Origin: Lotus japonicus
Lineage: Eukaryota > Streptophyta > Magnoliopsida > Fabales > Fabaceae
Direction: 5' to 3'
DNA length: 64,000 nt
Assembly (NCBI RefSeq): GCF_012489685.1
Contig: NC_080044.1
Location: forward strand, 45,570,964 to 45,634,963
Notes under the pieces: generated by a model
Database searches by the model: none
What the model saw: the letters and a program-made list of their open reading frames with translations, nothing else
Told to the model about the DNA's origin: nothing
Program-made: the position numbers and the translations under genes
In this document: positions 56,125 through 64,000 of the stretch, piece by piece
How the letters are laid out: each line of letters starts with the position of its first letter
Position numbering within the stretch: position 1 is the stretch's first letter

Positions 56125-57279
56125 GAAGGGGGTGTTGGGTATTTGCCATCAATTTTGGTCATATATTACGGAAGAAACCAAGCGGCGAGGTGGATGTGAC
56201 TTTGTTGCCAATAAATAAAGGAGGACCACTAATTTTAAAAAAAAAAAATTTGTTAGTTCCGGGACCACTGGACGTGAATACGTGATCCTTACTCTGGATT
56301 CTTTCAGTTTGTTCGGGTTCGTGTTCCGTCCAATAGTTTCAACAGTAACATACTCTGTTTTCGCTTCTTCTTCCTTTTTCTGATTATTTTATTGTTTTGA
56401 CTTCTGAATTATAAGAATAATTTTTTAATGGCCACCTTTTTTATTTTAAACAATTTATTAATTTTCTATCTTTAACTATTTCTTTCTTTTTTATCAGATT
56501 ATTACTTATATTTTGTATTTCACTTTTATCTTGAGTATTGATTCATTTAAACTCTCATTTCTCTTTATCTCATTCCATCTTTTTCTATTTTTTTTATTCT
56601 TATCGGATTATCTATCATATCTCTCATTTCTCTCTTATTTCTTTTTTTATCACCTATATATGAAGGTGGAATTAAATTGTGAGCAAAACATTATTCTTTT
56701 TTATCTTTTTATTAAAAGTAAGTGAAGTAGTGCACATAAGTTGTGCGATCATAACGAGCTTTGATCAAGATAATTTACTTGATAAAGTTTGATTCACAAG
56801 TGGAAAACAAAGATAGTTGGAAATAAGAGAATTAGAAAGAAAAAAAAAGAGAGAAAGTATGACATATAATTGATTGAACATAAAGTAGTATAAAGAAAGT
56901 GAAGTGAAAAGAAGTAAAGAATGAGTGAATCTTGATTTTTACTTCTCGTGAATTAACGGACAAAGCTGCTATTTCATGTGGCTACTTACACTCCTTTTCC
57001 AGAAATGTAGTAATTTTTTTTTAAAGTAGAAATGTACTAAATTATTGAAATTTATGAAATGTGTAAAATTAATAAATTACAAATTAAATATACATAAAAC
57101 AACTAAAACAAAAATATTAAAAACACAAAATATTCTAACTCAAAATGTTACAATTTTACGATTTTTCTTTTAATAAGAGTTGTGGCTTGCCCAGTTCGAC
57201 CCACTTTTTTGCGGAGCCATAGCGGGTCAAACACGCCATGCCTCTATGGTTCATATTGTCACTCCTATGAGCCACATAT
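56125..57279. other. Lipase upstream region and AT-rich spacer
   Basis: T-rich and A-rich tracts with no gene or transposon ends recognised. A slightly GC-richer patch at 57181-57270 directly precedes element B2 and has no identity I can assign. Confidence 0.5.
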
Positions 57280-60200
57280 TGTAACACCCCGATTTCGGTG
57301 GCGTCACTTTAGTAACCAAAGAAATAACTTAAGCGGAAAAACGTGAATTATTTTTTTTTCGATAATGTAAGTAAAGACAGAAAGAGATGAAACTCTAAAA
57401 CGAAGATAACAGAACTAATATACAATATGATTACAGCCCCCACTGTAAGTTGTAAACCACGTCACGAGTAAACCTCCAGTGACGGAAAGTAAAAGAGAGT
57501 AACGCCCGTAGGCAAAAGTACAAACCAAGGTAAAAATACTGTGTCCGCAACACTAAACCTCAAAATCTGAGAACAAGTTGGCCCAGCGGCCTAAGAAAAG
57601 ACCCCCTAAATCCAACCAGCTCTCTGTGATCTCCATAGGAAACCACACAAAAAGCTACCGGTAGGAAACTACCCTGTCCCCAAAACTGAAGCATGACGGT
57701 CAGAGCATCGACACTACTCCTACACTAATCCCATCTCGAGTAAGTCGCTCGGTGGCCAGCGGGGTCGACCACCCCTGAACCGTAGTCCTCCTGATCAAGC
57801 TTCTTCAACCTAGTTTCCCCTGAAGGGTGAACCATCGTGAACCGGTCCGCCATACTCAACTGACAATGGCGTAGTCCGCCCAAACACACACAGAAGACGC
57901 GAGGGTCAACTCCAAAGAATTATATAAATAATAAAACCAGATATATAGGGTAATAATTATTTAGCCTCTCAGGCTTATACGTTTAGGGATAACATCCTAG
58001 GGTTGCATATATCACAATGAATATAAAGATAATAACAACAATTAGCATGCCTCAAGTAGGATAAACAGGTACCAATCACACTCAGCAACTAAGTCAGCAT
58101 GTATGTTGCATGAAATGCAATGCTGGGTAACAAAATGCATTCCGGAAGAAGGATGGACACCATCGAGTCAGCCCTAACACCGGCCAAAGTGGGACCATTC
58201 CGCTCGGGCGTCTCTTACACCACACAAAAGTAGTCAGATCAGCAGTGAACCCGTAGGTCTGCCATTCCGTCTGCTACTGAGGACCACCGTAGTGTCCTAA
58301 ATATGGAAATCCGGGTCTTATGACCATTTTGGAATCCACCGAGGTCCGGTAATCCGCCGTGTATTAACCTCAAAATGAGTGCATGAATGCAAGTGATTAG
58401 CCAAACAACGTCTCCGACCTCACTCGACACGTCGTCACGTGTTCTAGCTAACTTATTGTCTCTAAAAAAACCTACCCTAAGGCAAACGTCGATTCTGCGA
58501 CAAAATGAATTAATCAAAAGAAGAAGAAGATACTTTGGAACTCATGGTTCCCGGCTAAACTTTAGATAGCCAATCAATAAACTGCTCATCGAGCGAAAAG
58601 GTACCGAAGTACTTGGAAACTTATAGTCTCCGGCTAAACTTTAGATAGCCAAACATTAAACTGCTCATCGAGCGAAAAAGTATAAGCATACTCGGAAACT
58701 TGTAAGTTTCCTCAAGACTTGGACTCGACGACACTTCTCATATTTCCCAAACTAATATTCAGGCTCTAAGCTCTTATCTAAGGGTATCATTATTGTTCAA
58801 AGGATTTAGAAATTGATTAATGTCTTATGAGTTTTCCGTGATAAAATAGTTTTCATTTTAATCTTATAATACTTCCTAAGAGTTTTTAGAGATCCCATAA
58901 TCTCAAATAATTCCCTGAGAAGGTCTCGATCCATTAAAACATAACAAGGTCCGAACTCCGTTCGTCCTTTAAAACTCTCTCAAAATCTCATAAAAATTCG
59001 GCATGACTTGCCCGTAATCCTCACTTTCCAGAAACATAGGCACGAGTGGAATAGCATCAATGAAACAGCTCAACCAATAGGCATAAACAACATATTCCAA
59101 CACATCCTAAGTTAACCATGTAGCACATAGCATGTGAATCATTTAGCACACAATATCATGGCATCAAGTACTCAACAAGTTCGGCCGAAGCCTCAGAAAT
59201 CATTTCAGACATTTAGCAATTAGGTGCATAACACATAAATCAAGTCGAATTTCATCGACACCTAAAGCATTATCTAGTAATTCAGAGAGTAGCCCTCACC
59301 TGTAACTCCTCCAGCGTTTTCCTCACAACCTCCTTCACGTTCCTCGCCTTGATCTCCAGGAAACTCCTCAAAAGAACCTTAAGCCAAAATCACAGAAATC
59401 AACACATTGAGTCAGAAACTCAGCAAGCAATAAGTCCTAGGGTTACACGTTACATTACAAACTCTGTGGTACGACAATCTAACGCGTTAAGACAAGTTTT
59501 CGAAAAAGTCGGATTTCCTTCCCCCTTGGTATAGCTCTCGGCCACTTTCCTTAATTGGGAGGGTCGATTTTTCTTCGATCAAACTTGGTTCCTAGGTTAA
59601 CATAAGCCGTAACTAAGACGGTTCTAAGCTCGGAAAAATTTTCGGATCGAAAACTGATATAGGGGTAGTTTGGTCATTATTTTTAGCTCAAAATTTCAAA
59701 ATTGGATTTTTGAAAAACAGATTGGATGGAGACGTCCACAACGACGTTTATGACGACAAATCCTACTAGCACTAAGCCAAGTCGATAGATTAGAGCTTAA
59801 AGGTTGCGACTTTACCGAAAAATGGGTATTTAAGGTAGAAATTGATCCCGGCGGCATTTCGTCGACATTTGACAAAATCTAATCCGCAGAACACGCTCAG
59901 GAGCATGCAGGGAAGAAGTTTAGACACTGAAATCAAGCTATTTGGACAATTTTACAAAAAGCTCCAAACTTTGAGCTCAGAAAAACATAGAAAAAGTCGA
60001 CAGATCTGACGATCAGAAGCGAGATATAGTTTACCTACCTCAAGGTCTTCGATTAGCAACGATCGGTGAAGAAAACGGGCAAAGATTCGCGAAAATCCGG
60101 ATCCTCTCTTTCTCTCTAGCTGCTCACGGTTTTGGGGGAGGGAAAATGGGTATTTTTTTGCAAAAATCTAATTTTCAAGCTATTTATAGGTTTTGGAAAA

Positions 60201-60861
60201 AGCGGAAAAATGATTTTTTTGCGATTCTGATTTTTCCTGCGCGTTCCTCTGCGCATTCTAAGATAGGTTCTGGCAACAGAATTCCAGAACTCAAAACAGG
60301 ATTCTTGGAATTAAACCAAAAGATCCAAAATCGGCATAAGTCGGTGTAAGTCGGTTTATCCCGAAAAACTACTTTTTGCAGTGATCGTCGGATGAGAAAA
60401 CTTCCTTCTGAAGAAAGATTGGGAATGACGAGAGAAATAGGAGAACGCGGGTGGAATCTTCATTTGCAGCTCCGAATAGAAAAAATCTTCATCGTCTGTC
60501 GATCTTAGGTTTCTCGAACTATCAGGGATTCCGTTTCGGCAAACTTCCGAGAATTGGAATTTGACGTTCGTACTTTCCAGGATTTCGCATCGAAATAATT
60601 GTTTAAGGACGGAAAAGAGAAGTTCTAACATTTCTCTGAGGATTTTTGGAATTAGTTTCCATCGTGTCCTAAAGCGTAAATTAACTATTCACTAATACCT
60701 TTGACCTAGGATTAAGCGTATGTTAGTCGTGCTATAACTCTTTCGGTTTTTCGATAAATTCTTGGACTTTTCCTGAACCTTTTTCCTTCCCAAATTTATC
60801 TTAATCAAATAACTCTTTTATTTTATTCACTTATCCAAAGCGTTAAAACTTGGGCCTTACA
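57280..60861 (-). repeat. 3' LTR of the second B element
   Basis: 3582 bp, TGTAAGGCCC to GTGTTACA on the minus strand. TATAAATA at 60181-60188, donor-like GAG|GTAGGT near 60034-60041, stem-loop array near 58530-58710, short ORF at 57725-57853. It shows more differences from the first B LTRs than those show from each other. Confidence 0.93.
57725..57853 (-). CDS. Short LTR ORF of the second B element
   Basis: 42 codons, MADRFTMVHPSGETR through AGHRATYSRWD. The upstream Met seen in the first B is changed, so only the second ATG remains. It is homologous to residues 14-53 of the family C LTR protein. Confidence 0.35.
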   Translation of the reverse strand: MADRFTMVHPSGETRLKKLDQEDYGSGVVDPAGHRATYSRWD

Positions 60862-60898
60862 TTACTACCCTCCAAAAAGAAAGTTTCGACCTCGAAAC

Positions 60899-62071
60899 TT
60901 AAGGGTCAGTAAAAAGTTCTGGGTACTGTTCCTTGATCTTTTCCTTCAGCTCCCACGTCGCATCGCCGGTGTCCTTGTTCCAAATAACCTTCACTAACTC
61001 GATCTCTTTTCCCCTCAACTGCTTTATCCTTGTGTCACCAATGCTGATTGGCGGTGTCTCGAAAGACAAGTTATCCTTCAACTCAATGTCATCCAGCTCG
61101 ATGACGTGCGTCGGATCAGAAATATACTTCCGCAGTTGTGACACATGGAATACATCGTGAATGTTTGATAGAAAAGGCGGTAGTGCGATCTGATAAACTA
61201 CCGGTCCTACACGACGAGTAATCTGATAAGGTCCAATGAACTTTGGCGTCAGCTTTCTTGACTTGATTGCTCGACCAACTCCTGTAGTCTGGGTAACTCG
61301 CAGAAACACATGATCTCCTTCTTCGAATTCCAGGGTTCTGCGCCTTTGATCTGCATAGCTCTTCTGTCTACTCTGAGAAGCCTTCATCTTCTCTCTGATC
61401 TGTTTAATCTTCTCAGTTGTCTGTTGCAGAAGTTCCGGTCCTACTAACAAATTCTCTCCATCTTGATACCAACATAAAGGTGTTCTACACTTGCGGCCAT
61501 ACAAAGCCTCATACGGTGCCATGCCTATGGTCGTATGAAAACTGTTGTTGTATGTGAACTCAATCAGTGGCAATAGGGTATCCCAACTGCCCTTGTTGTC
61601 TAACACGCAAGCTCGTAGCAAATCCTCCAATGATTGGATAGTTCTCTCAGTTTGCCCATCAGTCTGTGGATGATAAGCAGAACTTAATCTCAGCCTCGTT
61701 CCCAAAGCATTATGAAGAGCTCCCCACAAATGTGAAGTAAACTTCGGGTCTCTATCGGAAACGATACTTGTTGGCACTCCATGACGTCGCACAATCTCAG
61801 CTATATAAATCTCTGATAGCTTATCCACGTTGTACGTAGTTCTCACAGGTATGAAATGAGCTGACTTAGTCAATCGGTCCACGATTACCCAAATCGAATC
61901 ATATCCCTTTTGAGTTCTTGGCAACGCCACGACAAAATCCATCGATATGCTATCCCATTTCCATTGAGGTACATCCAAACTTTGTAGCATACCCGAAGAT
62001 TTCTGATGTTCCACCTTCGCCTTTTGACAGATTAAACATGCAGCTACATATTCTGCCACTTGTCTCTTCAT
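60899..62071 (-). CDS. pol: Integrase core, C-terminal domain and chromodomain of the second B element
   Basis: A 390-codon open frame. It starts at an ATG created by the frameshift and lacks the zinc finger's histidines. The CLIC half of the zinc finger is at residues 12-15. The catalytic triad is intact: D45 (SMDFV), D106 (VSDRDP) and E142 (DGQTERT), with 35 residues between D106 and E142. The C-terminal GPY/F-type domain (GDHVFLRV, FIGPYQI) and a chromodomain-like tail (about 335-390) follow. It differs from the first B copy by about ten residues. As a protein it would be incomplete without the upstream zinc-binding part, which is in another frame. Confidence 0.82.
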   Translation of the reverse strand: MKRQVAEYVAACLICQKAKVEHQKSSGMLQSLDVPQWKWDSISMDFVVALPRTQKGYDSIWVIVDRLTKSAHFIPVRTTYNVDKLSEIYIAEIVRRHGVPTSIVSDRDPKFTSHLWGALHNALGTRLRLSSAYHPQTDGQTERTIQSLEDLLRACVLDNKGSWDTLLPLIEFTYNNSFHTTIGMAPYEALYGRKCRTPLCWYQDGENLLVGPELLQQTTEKIKQIREKMKASQSRQKSYADQRRRTLEFEEGDHVFLRVTQTTGVGRAIKSRKLTPKFIGPYQITRRVGPVVYQIALPPFLSNIHDVFHVSQLRKYISDPTHVIELDDIELKDNLSFETPPISIGDTRIKQLRGKEIELVKVIWNKDTGDATWELKEKIKEQYPELFTDP

Positions 62072-62581
62072 CCCTGGCCACCAAAATTCACCTTCAAGTC
62101 CTGATACATCTTTTTCATTCCAGGGTGAATGCTCAACTTGCTTTTGTGACCTTCGTCCATAATCAACCTCCTTAAGTCAGGGTTGTTAGGTACGCACACT
62201 CTATCCTTGCATCGCAGGATATTGTCACTCCCTACCTTGAATTCCGGGTCCTTACCCTGAATTACTAAATTCTTATTTTCCGAGTAAAAATTCATCTTGT
62301 AACTGTTGGTCTCGGATTTCTTCCATCAATCCATTGGTGATCTTGATCGTCCCAAACTTCAGTTCTCCCTCAGATGCTCTCACATCTAAGCTCAAATCTC
62401 AAAATTGTTCCAGCAGTTGCAGCTCCTTAACCATCATTGATGAGATATGCATCTTCCTGCTCAATGCATCAGTAACGACATTAGCCTTTCCAGGATGGTA
62501 TTGTAAGGTAAAATCGTAATCCTTGAGAAATTCCATCCAGCGTCGTTGTCTCATGTTCAACTCCTTCTGGTCAAACAAGTA
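62068..62581 (-). pseudogene. pol: RNase H tail and integrase zinc finger of the second B element
   Basis: Reads from [15 protein letters not shown] through VTDALSRK, is broken by TGA near 62400, then continues to GHKSKLSIHPGM and shifts frame just before 62070. Both lesions are the ones seen in the first B copy. Confidence 0.82.
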
Positions 62582-64000
62582 CTTTAAGCTCTATGTCGTC
62601 CTGCTCGACCACTCGTGTCGGTTCTATGTTGGAAATAACATTGGTTGACGCTACGTGCAATTGCACAACCTTAACCACTTGATCCTTTACTTTTGTTCGT
62701 CCAAAAATTCTGCTTAAACTCAGTACACCTCTGGCATTCCAGAGTGAATGTTCAACCTGTCCTCGTGATCTCCACTCATGATTCAAAACTTAACTCGGTC
62801 GCTCTATAACTCATAGACGAACTATTCCCTTGGAATCTACTAGTCCATTAACGTCGATTCCAACTTCGTAACTATCCTCATTCGCACCATGAAATCAATC
62901 TTCTACTTAGTCATCACTCAAAGTAAAACTCGACGTGAGTCTTAATACCTTGTGCATCGCTAGACCCAGTCCCTTTTAACCTCCATTCATCAGCAACTTA
63001 TAAGCTAATCATCATCTTAATATCTTACAATCCTTCGTTGTCATCTCCCCTTTTTCGAGACTTCCCTTACTCGAACCATAAAACCAACCTTCACTTATTC
63101 ACAACCCACTTTACAATTACCTAAAATCCTTAACACTTCCCCCAAATCCGAACTTATTCCCTAGAAGATCAAACCAGAGCTGTACCTCAGGAAACTTAAC
63201 TAGTCATTTTATCATCCGATCCCTTAACATTCGGAGGTTTAACTACAATCATTAATGCCAACACCACTAAATCTCTGATTCGAACATGATTTTCACCTCC
63301 CAAGGTCAATCTTAACCCTTAAATCCTCACTTAACTTAGTGAAATTCACTTGCTAACCCCAGCATGCAATATCGGACTCCATAACAAAGTTCCATTCACT
63401 CTTAGACTCTAAGAAATTTGTCCACATATAACAACCTCAAGTATTAATCTTAATACTAACTCTTTATTTCCGTAACTAGATCGTCCTCCCATCAATCCGA
63501 TACTTAGTCTCTCGATCAAAACCTGACAAACCTTGAGTCCTACGCACTTAAGACAAGAACTCATAGACTTAAAACCTAAACTTTCACCACGTTTGGACCT
63601 CAAATGTCCTTTAATTCTTCAATACTTCTTAAATGAATATCCATTTCTTAAACTATAACTCCTCCCCAAAGGAAATCAATTACTTAACAAAAACTTTACT
63701 TCCCAACTCAACTAATCCTCGATCCAATCAAATTAATCTTACCAATCCATCTATCAAAGTCCATTGCCAGTTCTGATTCCGAATATCACCCCCTCAATAT
63801 TAAGTTGATCAGGCCTAATACATCGAAGGTGAAGATTTAGAAAAACCCACTGGAACAGTCAATGAGTTCCTAACATCCAGCAGTCACAAAGATCTTGATA
63901 TTAAATCCTCAATGATGCCGCTACGGAACTACACGCTCTCGACATCATACATATACTATCCATACGGAATCTCCCTGAGATTCATCCTTCAGCTTCTAGC
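62582..64000 (-). repeat. A/B filler in the second B element
   Basis: Reverse-strand counterpart of 14431-15848, non-coding. It includes the relic integrase/linker piece (62571-62786). Confidence 0.75.

Larger units (their letters stand above)
57280..64000 (-). mobile_element. Second element of family B, cut by the window end
   Basis: A minus-strand copy of B: 3' LTR 57280-60861, polypurine tract, integrase and chromodomain, RNase H tail and the A/B filler, ending at a point equivalent to about 14431 in the first B. It lacks the family C insertion. catat at 57275-57279 is one half of its presumed target duplication. Gag and the 5' LTR lie beyond the window. Confidence 0.93.

Overview
This is a repeat-dominated piece of a flowering-plant nuclear genome, most likely a eudicot. 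The evidence is long-LTR Ty3/gypsy chromoviruses with initiator-Met tRNA primer sites, a Helitron, a TRIM, MITEs, LINE-like material, AT-rich spacers and one plastid-type class 3 lipase gene. The species cannot be read from the sequence. A, B, C and D below are my own labels for four related LTR families of the Tekay/Del type.

Layout. (1) 1-42567 is a nest. Family A forms a tandem array with one LTR more than internal regions: LTR-INT-LTR-INT-LTR-INT-LTR (period 7200 bp, LTR about 4025 bp, INT 3175 bp). Its first LTR is cut by the window start. The array sits inside a minus-strand family D LTR (remainder 39903-42567). The second A LTR is split by a 15476-bp family B element (9695-25170, target duplication gagtt). 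The integrase of that B element is split by a minus-strand solo LTR of family C (16977-20993, target duplication gagag). (2) 42568-46058 is a decayed Helitron end with a PIF1-type helicase pseudogene, a canonical hairpin and a CTAG terminus, and it hosts a 349-bp TRIM (target duplication taatt). (3) 46652-48976 looks like a LINE-type insertion with an RRM/AT-hook ORF, containing a 777-bp MITE near its 5' side. (4) 49876-51010 is the 3' end of a Reina-like chromovirus with a short LTR. (5) 51028-53293 is a 1133-bp tandem duplication whose breakpoint lies inside a MITE. (6) 54347-55972 (minus) is the only convincing host gene, an intronless chloroplast phospholipase A1-Igamma/DAD1-like lipase. 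(7) 57280 to the window end is a second, minus-strand B element without the C insertion.

How the parts relate. Family A codes only for Gag plus a chromodomain remnant. Family B has a Gag without the capsid domain and a pol fragment carrying the same stop and frameshift in both copies, so both families look non-autonomous and were presumably moved in trans. A and B share a non-coding filler of about 1.3 kb.

Most unusual points: (a) the LTRs carry arrays of short stem-loops whose arms change together between repeat units, at a comparable LTR location but with different sequence in each family; (b) the LTRs share a small ORF that is 233 codons long in family C; (c) every readable LTR has a splice-donor-like site 130-150 bp after its TATA box, and a TACTAAC branch site plus acceptor precedes gag, which suggests a leader intron of more than 3 kb that would remove the primer-binding site; (d) the A array itself. 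All comparisons were made by eye.
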